DNA of 10,110 nt. Source: Bacteroidales bacterium (GTDB lineage: Bacteria > Bacteroidota > Bacteroidia > Bacteroidales > SMBSF77). Shown here piece by piece: positions 1-6,411 of the stretch (position 1 is its first letter; each line of letters starts with the position of its first letter). Below the pieces are notes generated by a model, which worked only from the letters and a program-made list of their open reading frames with translations, was not told the origin of the DNA and made no database searches. The position numbers and the translations under genes were made by a program. Location: contig JAIOTT010000129.1 of NCBI GenBank assembly GCA_021106655.1, positions 1 to 10,110 on the forward strand. The letters are read 5' to 3'.

Positions 1-204
1 CCATGACCCGGTTGCATACCATTGTACATGTATGTCATCACCGGTACTGACAGTAAATGGGAATGCTGTCGGCCCGGCACCGCTTGATAATGTAACAGCG
101 TCTAATACTGCAGTACCATTAACAAAAACACTAATTTCATTTCCATTCCATCCATCGCCATAACTATCCAGAAGTGAGAGTTCATAACTACATGAACTTG
201 TTGG
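1..204 (-). repeat. SYGDGWNG module, copy 2 (cut by window edge)
   Basis: Second copy, starting with CSYELSLLDSYGDGWNGNE and running to the window edge at QWYATGSW. DNA at 116-168 matches 440-492 at 52 of 53 positions, an in-frame offset of 324 bp, so the duplication is recent or homogenised. More copies may follow to the left. Confidence 0.75.
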
Positions 205-3200
205 GGTTGTAGGACAATCAGCAGTACCCACAAAGTTATATGCGGTAGATGGACTGCCACTGAGGCCATCAGAATATATTTCCACACCACCTGCATCATA
301 AATAAAGAACGAACACTCTGATGTATATGAACCTGTTGCAAACCATTGTACATGTATATCATCTCCTGTGGTTACAGTAAACGAGAATATCCCGGGTCCT
401 GAACCAGAAACCAGGGTTGCAGCATTTATTACCGGAGCTCCATTAACAAAAACACTAATTTCATTTCCATTCCATCCATCGCCATAGCTATCAAAGAGCC
501 TGAGCTCATAATCGCATACTGGATTTACAGCAAAACCAGTCATTGTTCCTCCTGTAGGGTCATCAGCCCATTGATATGATATTGGAGCTAAGGCATCAGG
601 ACTAGGAGTAGCAGTCAGCATACTTGATGATTCAAGGCACATAGTTGTAGGTACACCGGAAAGGCTAACTGATGGCCCTGAAGTAAACAGCACATGGTCA
701 ATTGCCATATCACTAGTTAAACTTGTTCCTGTCAAAGCCATCCACCTAACTTTTACTCCGTAAATACCAGCCCATGGACCAAGATCAATTGCAGCTCCAT
801 ACCAAGCATTACCCTGGTTTCCTGACAATGTCCACTCAACCGGAGACCATGTTGCTCCAAAATCGCCGGAAACAACAACACTCAATGATCCCATAGTAGC
901 ACCATACATACTGTATTGGAACGTACATACAGGATCCGGAAGAGAAGTGAGATCAAGAGGGGGACTTGTTAAATATGCATTCCTGTTATAACATGATGAA
1001 GATTCAGTAAATAAGTATTTTCCTGAACCACCATACCCACTGCTAGGACCAGTATTGCCTGTGGGTGTAGTACCCTGACGTGGTGTCCAGTCAGTATTAC
1101 TTGCAGGCTCAATAGGAGGAAGCTCGTTAATCCAGTTATTATCCAGGATCACGTGGTTATTACAGCTTCCGTATAAAGTTGGGTTGGAATCAAATGTTTC
1201 AAGATGAGGGAATATTACAATAATAGGATCAGCCATTGTAGTAAACGACCACACAGCACATCCTGTAGCAGCGCCAATACCATTATAAGGAACTATAGCC
1301 CAATAATAAGTTGTGCTATAAGCTAGTCCGCTAAATGGATATGATGTCACAAAACCGATATCTATACCATTATATATATTTGTAGGTAGAGTTGTTCCAC
1401 CGCCATCTGTCCCCATATATATTTTGAATCCGCCTGTAACTCCACTACCTGGTGTCCAGCCGGCATCACCTGAAATACCTACATCTATAGCTCCATCTGC
1501 TGGAGTAACTATATTTGCGCATGGAGCAGGAACAGTATTCAAATCAATATTTATATTATCTAGCCATACATAGTTATCATCATATTTACCACTGTGGTAA
1601 AAACGAATCGAAACTATATTACCAAGGAATCCATCCAGGCCAATACTCGCTGAACGCCAAATCTCTCCTGTGGCACCAAAGGACTGTGTACCGAATATCT
1701 CGACCCAGCCACCGCCACTATTATCATTGGCAAGTATCCAGAAGTTATTATAATTATTATTATATTGAAATCCCATATTGTAGTCAAAATCCATAAAAAC
1801 TGACGTAGCAGTAGTCATGTCAACCATAACGGTCATATATTTCGTATGGCTGAAATTTGTACCACCCGGTTGAGATCTATCCCACGCATTTGCAAGACCT
1901 GATGGAGTACTAAATCCGGAAGATGTATTAGACCAGATTTCACAACCGTATGATCCGGTAAGGGCAGCAGTTGCATTAACATCAATCTTGTTGCCTGTGG
2001 CCGTTCCGATATATGTATCCCAATATAATTCAAGATTTCCTGTTTCAAAGCCATCAAAAAATGGAATTGTTTGAACAGGGATGTCTTGTACAATGAATTC
2101 CCAGATAGGGCATCCGCTTGCAGTTCCGAATGAATTGTAAGGAACTATCTGCCAGTAAACAGTTGTTAAAAATGGCAGCATTGCAGGGGGTGTCCATGAA
2201 GTACCGGAAACCATAATACCATTGGCAATATTTGTTGGAGCTACTGTGCCTCCGCCGTCAGTACCCATATAAACATAATAGCCATCAGCATTAGATAAAC
2301 CTACCCATTCTATATCAGTATAAGCTGACACATCGATTTGTCCGTCTAAAGGATCAATCAAAGCAGTACAATTTGGTGGTGCAGTTGGGTCATATATTGT
2401 AGTATTATCAATAAAGAGATCCGGGCCCCAATCTGACCAACCGTAGAATTTAATTATGACTGAGCTTCCTATCCAGGCAGAAATATCTTCTACTCTTGTA
2501 ACAAAGGTACCAGGGGCACCATTATTAGCACCATCCTGAGAGTCAAACGCATCAGGTCCGGTAGGACCAAAAAGGTTAGTAAGAACAGTCCATGTACCGC
2601 TTCCCACTACACTTATTGAAACTGTAAGTTGATCAAGCGGATAGGTTGACAAATAATCATGTGACCAGTCAAATGCCAGTTCTGCGAATGAAAGAGAGCT
2701 AAGGTCCATTACAGGTGTGATCATTTCATAACCAGCGTTATTAACTGAGTAATAGTTCGCTTCTGCACATTGAGCTGGCGCATAATATAGCCAGGGTTGC
2801 CCGGCAAACGTAAAGCAGTCGGGTGGCCATGCATTGAATTCCTCGAGCCATGGGAAAGTTGAAACAACATCACAAGGTGTGGTTCCATTTGTAGCAGCAG
2901 GGGGAGAATATTGAAGAATAGGATCAACTGCCCATATCTGATAATAATATGTTGTATTAGGCATTAACCCAACATCACTAAATGCAAATCCAGGTCCAAG
3001 GTGAATAACTTCACCTACTCCACCAATTGATGATCCGACAGGATACATAGTACCATCGACAGGATCATTAAACGTAGGAGATGTATTTCTAACCAGCATT
3101 ACATCACTACCGGCAGCATTATTGTTCCATACCAGTGCAATTTCGGTAGCGCCAACCACTATAGCATTAAAGTTTGTTACAGGACTGACAAGCACATTAT

Positions 3201-5670
3201 AGAAAGAGATATAATCCAATGCCATATCAGTATCAAAATAGTTTCCTGTAAGCCCTCTCCATTGAACAATCACATTAGGCATACCAGCAAATGCACCAAG
3301 ACTTATAGTACCTTTATTCCATTGGTTACCTTGGTTGCCCGACATTGTCCATAAAGGAACTGACCATGTTGCACCATTATCTACTGAAGCAACAACTTCT
3401 ATTGATCCCATAGTTGCACCGCCATACATATGATACCAGAATTCACAATAAGGATCTGTAAGTGCGCTAAAATTCAGAGGTGGACTTGAAACCCAGGCAT
3501 TACGTAAATAACATCCTGATGTCTCAGTGTAGATATACCGTCCTGTTCCATTAGGATAATCACTTGAGGGGCCAGTATTGCTGGACGATGTACCATTAGC
3601 ATGTGGTGCCCAGTCCATAGCAGGTGCAGGCTCAACAGAACTTGGCTCGTTAACCCACCAGTTATTCAATGGGAATGTTGATGAACAGTTACCATTTACA
3701 CTAGGATTAGAATCAAAGGTCTCAAGATATGGGAAATTAGAAATAGGCGCAAACCATGTTGTTGCAGTCGCATCTGCGTCAGGAGAGTATTGGTTTATTG
3801 CGTCAACAGCATATGCCTGATAATAATATGGAGTGCTTGAATTTAATCCAATATCGCTATATGCAACACCGGGTCCATTAAAAATAACTTCACCTACTCC
3901 GCCAACTGAACCTCCAATGGGATAAATTGTACCATCAGCAGGAACATTAAATGTTGGGGCTGTATTTCTGACAAGCATCACATTATCGCCGGCTAAATTA
4001 TTTGTCCAGGAAAGATCAATTTCTGCTTGTCCAACGGATACAGCCTGGAAAGCACTTACCGGCTGAACCAGTACGTTGAAGACTGTATTATTGTCAATAA
4101 AGAGATCCGGACCCCAATCTGACCAGGCGTAGAATCGAATTTCAACTATGCTGCCTATCCATGCGGAAATATCTAATTCCCTGGTAACAAAAGTACCCGG
4201 GGCACCATTATTAGCACCATCCTGAGAGTCGAACGCATCCGGTCCGGTAGGACCAAAAAGATTATCAATAACAGTCCATGTACCACTTCCCACTACGCTT
4301 ATTGAGACTGTGAGTTCATCAAGCGGATAGGATGACAAATAATCATGTGACCAGTCATATGCAAACATTGGTGCCGTTGTACCACTAAGGTCAATAGGCG
4401 GTGTTATCATTGTGTAGCCAGCATTATTAACTGAGTAAAAGTTTGCTTCGGCACATTGTGCGGAAGGATAATAAAGCCAGGGCTGTCCTGAAAATGCAAA
4501 ACAGTTGGGAGGCCATGCACTAAAAGGTTCAAGCCATGGTAAAGTTGTAACAATACCACATAATGTTGTTGCAGAAGCACCTGATGCCCAAGAATATTGA
4601 TCAATAGCATCAACAGCAAATGCCTGATAATAATATGTAGTACTTACATTTAAACCCATATCATTATATGCAGTTCCGGGTCCAAGGAAAATAACTTCAC
4701 CTACTCCGCCGATAGAACCACCGACAGTATATGCTGTTCCATCTACCGGAGCATTAAAAGTAGGGGTTGTATTTCTAACTATCATCACATCATCGCCTGC
4801 TGCATTATTAGTCCAAGCAAGATCTATTTGTGTTGTACTTATGGGTGTTGCAGTAAATCCTGTAACAGGATCAACAAGTGCCGGTGCTCCTAAAGGAATA
4901 TTCCAGGTTGATAAAACCTCAGCAGCACTAAGAGCCCTGTTATATACCCTAAACTCATCTAATGCGACTCCGGCAATTGGAACAGTTGTATAACCTCCTA
5001 CTTTGAATGGTCCAGTACCACTAAGATTAAGTCCGCTCATAGCAACTGTTGTATTCAATACTCCATTTAAATAGCCTTTTACGCTTGATCCATCATAAAC
5101 AAAATGAACCACAGAAGGTTGTGCAGGAACAACACCTGTGATGTTTACGTTAACCATACCACCACCTCTCAGTGTTATATTATTAACCCCTGCGGCACCG
5201 TTTAAGAAGGATCTCCAAGAAGAACATGTAGCATCTCCAAAGAAATATCCAAAAGCGGTAGTTATATTACCCATCCACATTGAGACTGTCCAATTACCTG
5301 TCCCCAGGTTAGTAGCCCAGCCAGTATTGACATAATCACCAGATGTTCCAGAACTTATCATGGCAGATCCAAACTGACCTATACCTCCAATAGTATGTCC
5401 AATCAGAGGTGCAGGATTAGTACCAACAGGGGCACTTGCCTCATTTTGCACTGTAGTACCCGCTGCATTAAACTTGTAATAAATCAACTCAGGTACTGCC
5501 TGGGCATAAAGACCTGAACCAAGGATTAAAAGCAAGAATGAAATTACGCTAAACCTTATCAGACTCAGCACATTCGTAAACTTTGTTTTCATAAGCATTT
5601 TTGTTTTCATTAGTGAAACATTTGTGTTTAATGGATTTGTTTTCATAAGTGTAAAAATATTTGTTTTCAT
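1..5670 (-). CDS. Giant exported multidomain adhesin-like protein (LamG, Fn3-like, MAM/anchor-J-like modules); C-terminus beyond window
   Basis: The frame is open without a stop for 1890 codons and leaves the window on the left, so the C-terminus is not seen. The N-terminus carries a signal peptide (hydrophobic VISFLLLILGSGLYAQ), so the product is exported. Order, with rough residues: LamG-like 59-254; Fn3-like 262-373; jelly-roll A1 373-532; Fn3-like 533-641; jelly-roll B1 642-826; Fn3-like 827-929; A2 929-1096; linker D1 1097-1193; jelly-roll C 1194-1377; D2 1378-1481; B2 1481-1659; Ig/PKD-like 1660-1718; two SYGDGWNG modules from 1719 on. Such mosaics in Bacteroidota are typically type IX secretion cargo acting in adhesion or glycan binding; here that is inference, because the sorting domain would lie off-window. 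An in-frame TAA sits four codons upstream of 5670. The start is ambiguous: in-frame ATGs lie at 5670, 5646, 5610, 5598 and 5592, and the one at 5592 gives the most compact signal peptide. No protease or glycosidase catalytic motif was recognised. Confidence 0.92.
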   Translation of the reverse strand, partial: MKTNIFTLMKTNPLNTNVSLMKTKMLMKTKFTNVLSLIRFSVISFLLLILGSGLYAQAVPELIYYKFNAAGTTVQNEASAPVGTNPAPLIGHTIGGIGQFGSAMISSGTSGDYVNTGWATNLGTGNWTVSMWMGNITTAFGYFFGDATCSSWRSFLNGAAGVNNITLRGGGMVNVNITGVVPAQPSVVHFVYDGSSVKGYLNGVLNTTVAMSGLNLSGTGPFKVGGYTTVPIAGVALDEFRVYNRALSAAEVLSTWNIPLGAPALVDPVTGFTATPISTTQIDLAWTNNAAGDDVMIVRNTTPTFNAPVDGTAYTVGGSIGGVGEVIFLGPGTAYNDMGLNVSTTYYYQAFAVDAIDQYSWASGASATTLCGIVTTLPWLEPFSAWPPNCFAFSGQPWLYYPSAQCAEANFYSVNNAGYTMITPPIDLSGTTAPMFAYDWSHDYLSSYPLDELTVSISVVGSGTWTVIDNLFGPTGPDAFDSQDGANNGAPGTFVTRELDISAWIGSIVEIRFYAWSDWGPDLFIDNNTVFNVLVQPVSAFQAVSVGQAEIDLSWTNNLAGDNVMLVRNTAPTFNVPADGTIYPIGGSVGGVGEVIFNGPGVAYSDIGLNSSTPYYYQAYAVDAINQYSPDADATATTWFAPISNFPYLETFDSNPSVNGNCSSTFPLNNWWVNEPSSVEPAPAMDWAPHANGTSSSNTGPSSDYPNGTGRYIYTETSGCYLRNAWVSSPPLNFSALTDPYCEFWYHMYGGATMGSIEVVASVDNGATWSVPLWTMSGNQGNQWNKGTISLGAFAGMPNVIVQWRGLTGNYFDTDMALDYISFYNVLVSPVTNFNAIVVGATEIALVWNNNAAGSDVMLVRNTSPTFNDPVDGTMYPVGSSIGGVGEVIHLGPGFAFSDVGLMPNTTYYYQIWAVDPILQYSPPAATNGTTPCDVVSTFPWLEEFNAWPPDCFTFAGQPWLYYAPAQCAEANYYSVNNAGYEMITPVMDLSSLSFAELAFDWSHDYLSTYPLDQLTVSISVVGSGTWTVLTNLFGPTGPDAFDSQDGANNGAPGTFVTRVEDISAWIGSSVIIKFYGWSDWGPDLFIDNTTIYDPTAPPNCTALIDPLDGQIDVSAYTDIEWVGLSNADGYYVYMGTDGGGTVAPTNIANGIMVSGTSWTPPAMLPFLTTVYWQIVPYNSFGTASGCPIWEFIVQDIPVQTIPFFDGFETGNLELYWDTYIGTATGNKIDVNATAALTGSYGCEIWSNTSSGFSTPSGLANAWDRSQPGGTNFSHTKYMTVMVDMTTATSVFMDFDYNMGFQYNNNYNNFWILANDNSGGGWVEIFGTQSFGATGEIWRSASIGLDGFLGNIVSIRFYHSGKYDDNYVWLDNINIDLNTVPAPCANIVTPADGAIDVGISGDAGWTPGSGVTGGFKIYMGTDGGGTTLPTNIYNGIDIGFVTSYPFSGLAYSTTYYWAIVPYNGIGAATGCAVWSFTTMADPIIVIFPHLETFDSNPTLYGSCNNHVILDNNWINELPPIEPASNTDWTPRQGTTPTGNTGPSSGYGGSGKYLFTESSSCYNRNAYLTSPPLDLTSLPDPVCTFQYSMYGATMGSLSVVVSGDFGATWSPVEWTLSGNQGNAWYGAAIDLGPWAGIYGVKVRWMALTGTSLTSDMAIDHVLFTSGPSVSLSGVPTTMCLESSSMLTATPSPDALAPISYQWADDPTGGTMTGFAVNPVCDYELRLFDSYGDGWNGNEISVFVNGAPVINAATLVSGSGPGIFSFTVTTGDDIHVQWFATGSYTSECSFFIYDAGGVEIYSDGLSGSPSTAYNFVGTADCPTTPTSSCSYELSLLDSYGDGWNGNEISVFVNGTAVLDAVTLSSGAGPTAFPFTVSTGDDIHVQWYATGSW
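205..516 (-). repeat. SYGDGWNG module, copy 1
   Basis: About 104 residues beginning CDYELRLFDSYGDGWNGNE, then ISVFVNGAPV, and GDDIHVQWFATGSY further on. The D-x-Y-G-D-G-W-N-G loop recurs in many large Bacteroidota surface proteins and resembles a calcium-binding turn; metal binding is inference. It is followed by a second copy with a 108-codon period. Confidence 0.75.
694..1229 (-). repeat. Jelly-roll module B, copy 2
   Basis: Second B module: FPHLETFDSNP, NNWINELPPIEP, NTGPSSGYGGSGKYLFTE, YLTSPPLDL, QYSMYGATMGSLSVVVS, WTLSGNQGNAW and DMAIDHVLF. The three cysteines of copy 1 are kept (GSCNN, SSCYNRN, PVCTFQ). Confidence 0.72.
1230..1539 (-). repeat. Linker module D, copy 2 (Ig/Fn3-like)
   Basis: Begins CANIVTPADGAIDVG and closes with TGCAVWSFTT. 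It aligns throughout with copy 1 at 2092-2382, including the YMGTDGGGT insert. It joins jelly-rolls C and B2. Confidence 0.7.
1540..2091 (-). other. Jelly-roll module C (single copy)
   Basis: About 180 residues starting IPFFDGFETGNLELYWD and ending VSIRFYHSGKYDDNYVWLDNINI. The opening FxxGFETG and the closing LDNI strand are typical of MAM/choice-of-anchor-J-like domains. The module is distinct in sequence from A and B and seen once in the visible part. Confidence 0.65.
2092..2382 (-). repeat. Linker module D, copy 1 (Ig/Fn3-like)
   Basis: About 95 residues with CTALIDPLDGQIDV, YYVYMGTDGGG, TVYWQIVPYNSFGTASGCPIWEF. It is a different linker family from the three Fn3-like copies and recurs at 1230-1539 with YMGTDGGG and YYWAIVPYNGIGAATGCAVWSF. 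A Cys at each end of the module suggests a disulfide. Confidence 0.7.
2385..2886 (-). repeat. Jelly-roll module A, copy 2
   Basis: Second A module, with the same Cys pair (PPDCFTF, AQCAEANYY), the strand FDWSHDYLSTYPLDQL and the closing SDWGPDLFIDN. The nucleotide match to copy 1 is strong over long stretches, indicating intragenic duplication or gene conversion rather than ancient divergence. Confidence 0.75.
2887..3192 (-). repeat. Fn3-like module, copy 3
   Basis: Third Fn3-like linker, with EIALVWNNN, VMLVRNTSPTF, GGVGEVI and TTYYYQIWAVD. It joins modules B1 and A2. It is slightly more diverged from copies 1 and 2 at the end. Confidence 0.72.
3193..3747 (-). repeat. Jelly-roll module B, copy 1
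   Basis: A module of about 185 residues beginning FPYLETFDSNP. It has WWVNEP, NTGPSSDYPNGTGRYIYTE, a WVSSPPLNF strand, and FWYHMYG...MGSIEVVAS...WTMSGNQGNQW, ending DMALDYISFYN. Three cysteines (GNCSS, SGCYLRN, PYCEFW) recur at matching places in module B2 at 694-1229. This is a MAM-like or anchor-J-like fold by pattern. Confidence 0.72.
3748..4074 (-). repeat. Fn3-like module, copy 2
   Basis: Second Fn3-like linker, with EIDLSWTNN, VMLVRNTAPTF, GGVGEVI and TPYYYQAYAVDA. It aligns along its whole length with copy 1 and joins modules A1 and B1. Confidence 0.75.
4075..4553 (-). repeat. Jelly-roll module A, copy 1 (MAM / choice-of-anchor-J-like)
   Basis: A module of about 160 residues opening with LPWLEPF and a Cys pair (PPNCFAF, AQCAEANFY). 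It goes on with MITPPIDLSG, YDWSHDYLSSYPLDEL and SDWGPDLFIDN. It resembles the MAM/cleaved-adhesin/choice-of-anchor-J superfamily of beta-sandwich domains. It is closely related in DNA and protein to the copy at 2385-2886: 4199-4260 differs at two of 62 positions from 2513-2574. Confidence 0.75.
4554..4887 (-). repeat. Fn3-like module, copy 1
   Basis: About 110 residues with the Fn3-style pattern TQIDLAWTNN...VMIVRNTTPTF...TTYYYQAFAVDA. The same pattern recurs at 3748-4074 and 2887-3192, including the shared insert GGVGEVI. It lies as a linker before jelly-roll A1. Confidence 0.75.
4911..5496 (-). other. LamG / concanavalin-like lectin domain
   Basis: This covers about 195 residues straight after the signal peptide. 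It begins ELIYYKFN, typical of the LamG_3 first strand, then has NWTVSMWM, VVHFVYDGSSVKGYLNG and ends with the hallmark LDEFRVYNRALSAAEV. The domain usually binds carbohydrate or mediates protein contacts. The assignment rests on these family signatures. Confidence 0.8.
5497..5670 (-). other. Signal peptide region with reiterated start motif
   Basis: The DNA motif ATGAAAACAAA occurs four times in frame, starting at 5670, 5646, 5610 and 5592 (minus strand), with one further ATG at 5598. Counted from 5592, the product has a classical signal peptide: basic start MKTKF, a hydrophobic core and a cleavage region near YAQ-A around 5497-5503. The upstream starts would add up to 26 polar residues. Bacteroidota genes often lack a Shine-Dalgarno sequence, so a missing RBS does not decide the start. 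Confidence 0.7.
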
Positions 5671-5742
5671 AGGCGATAATTATTTAGAACCTTTAATGAA
5701 TATTTCTTGGCATCTTATATATATATATGGAAATTTTACCTG

Positions 5743-5774
5743 CAAAGTAAAAACATTAAAATCAAAATTGCAAA
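5743..5774 (-). promoter_or_regulatory. Candidate promoter of the adhesin gene
   Basis: On the minus strand, TTTG (5774-5771), a 20-nt spacer and TTACTTTG (5750-5743) match the Bacteroidota TTTG / TAnnTTTG pattern except for one base of the -7 box. It would leave a leader of roughly 70 nt to the ATG at 5670. A perfect -7 box, TACGTTTG at 5823-5816, lies further upstream but has only a weak -33 (ATTG), so it is the alternative. Confidence 0.4.
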
Positions 5775-5945
5775 CAAAACTTCAAAAAATTGATTAAATA
5801 TCAATAACAAATTAACAAACGTATTTCAATATATTAATTTACAATTATTTACATGTTTATAACTAATGGTTTTTATTGGCCTTTCAAACAATGAAACAAT
5901 CCGCAAAACCTGTGTTCTGCACATAAAATATCGAATGTTATACTA

Positions 5946-5972
5946 ATGTTTTGTCTAAATGTTTCAAAACAT
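5946..5972. repeat. 8-bp perfect inverted repeat (possible operator)
   Basis: ATGTTTTG and CAAAACAT are separated by 11 nt. No T-run follows on either side, so a terminator is unlikely. Its place between divergent genes would suit a regulator site, but no regulator is known here. Confidence 0.3.
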
Positions 5973-6195
5973 CGGTAAAACAAACTTTAATATTATTAAA
6001 ATTTTGCCCAAAATTTCTTTTCTATGTACCAGATTTAAAATTCTTAATTAGGCTTTCAGTTGACAAAAATAATAAATTATTTGATCTTTCAATAAAAAAA
6101 TAAAACAAAAAAAGTTTTTTTATGTTATTCACTCTGCTGTGATCGATTATTTGCTGCAAATCAGCTTTTCATATTACTGCTGAATAAATAATATT

Positions 6196-6203
6196 TACAT
6201 TTG
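6196..6203 (+). promoter_or_regulatory. Candidate -7 box for pepD
   Basis: TACATTTG matches TAnnTTTG exactly. I find no TTTG at the usual spacing upstream, so support is partial. If used, the pepD mRNA would have a leader of about 200 nt containing the whole 9-bp repeat array. Confidence 0.4.
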
Positions 6204-6283
6204 CAAGTCAAATATAGTACATAAACTTCATAAATTCAACAAAGCATGCAATTTAGTTATTAACAACGGATGTTTAATAAGTG

Positions 6284-6355
6284 CTTGGAGTGCCTTGAGT
6301 ACTTGGAGTGCCTTGAGTACTTGGAGTGCCTTGAGTACCTGGAGTACCTGGAGTG
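6284..6355. repeat. Tandem array of eight 9-bp units
   Basis: Eight consecutive 9-mers: CTTGGAGTG and CCTTGAGTA alternate three times, followed by CCTGGAGTA and CCTGGAGTG. The array is much richer in G+C than its surroundings. It ends 56 bp before the pepD start. The period is a multiple of three, so all frames through it stay open and yield low-complexity peptides; I do not regard it as coding. Confidence 0.9.
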
Positions 6356-6400
6356 ACTGTGGATGATGACAAAAAAATAAGTTATATAACAAATAAAAAA

Positions 6401-6405
6401 AGGAG
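6401..6405 (+). promoter_or_regulatory. Shine-Dalgarno sequence of pepD
   Basis: AGGAG lies 6 nt before the ATG at 6412 in an otherwise A-rich context. It fixes the start codon and is a stronger RBS than those seen before the other genes here. Confidence 0.75.
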
Positions 6406-6411
6406 AAAAAA

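Larger units (their letters stand above)
5671..6411. other. Divergent, A/T-rich intergenic region without genes
   Basis: This 741-bp stretch separates the adhesin gene (minus) from pepD (plus). It holds promoter candidates for both directions, an AT dinucleotide run near 5716-5728, an 8-bp inverted repeat (5946-5953 with 5965-5972), an ATTTGC-T-GCAAAT palindrome (6149-6161), an A7-G-T7 tract (6107-6121) and a 9-bp tandem array (6284-6355). I see no convincing coding frame; the 138-codon minus frame at 6228-6644 overlaps the start of pepD and encodes the 9-bp repeat. Confidence 0.75.

Noticed and set aside
102..5335. Short frames on both strands within 1-5335 (for example 1515-1796 and 3578-3820 plus; 2721-2927 and 4407-4619 minus)
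   Set aside because: All lie across the continuous adhesin frame, which explains the sequence with recurrent domain motifs. Similar shadow frames at 2721 and 4407 merely reflect the duplicated A modules.
5946..5972. Intrinsic terminator
   Set aside because: The 8-bp stem has an 11-nt loop and no T-run on either strand.
6284..6355. CRISPR-like array
   Set aside because: Units are 9 bp with no spacers and no cas genes nearby; it is a simple tandem repeat.
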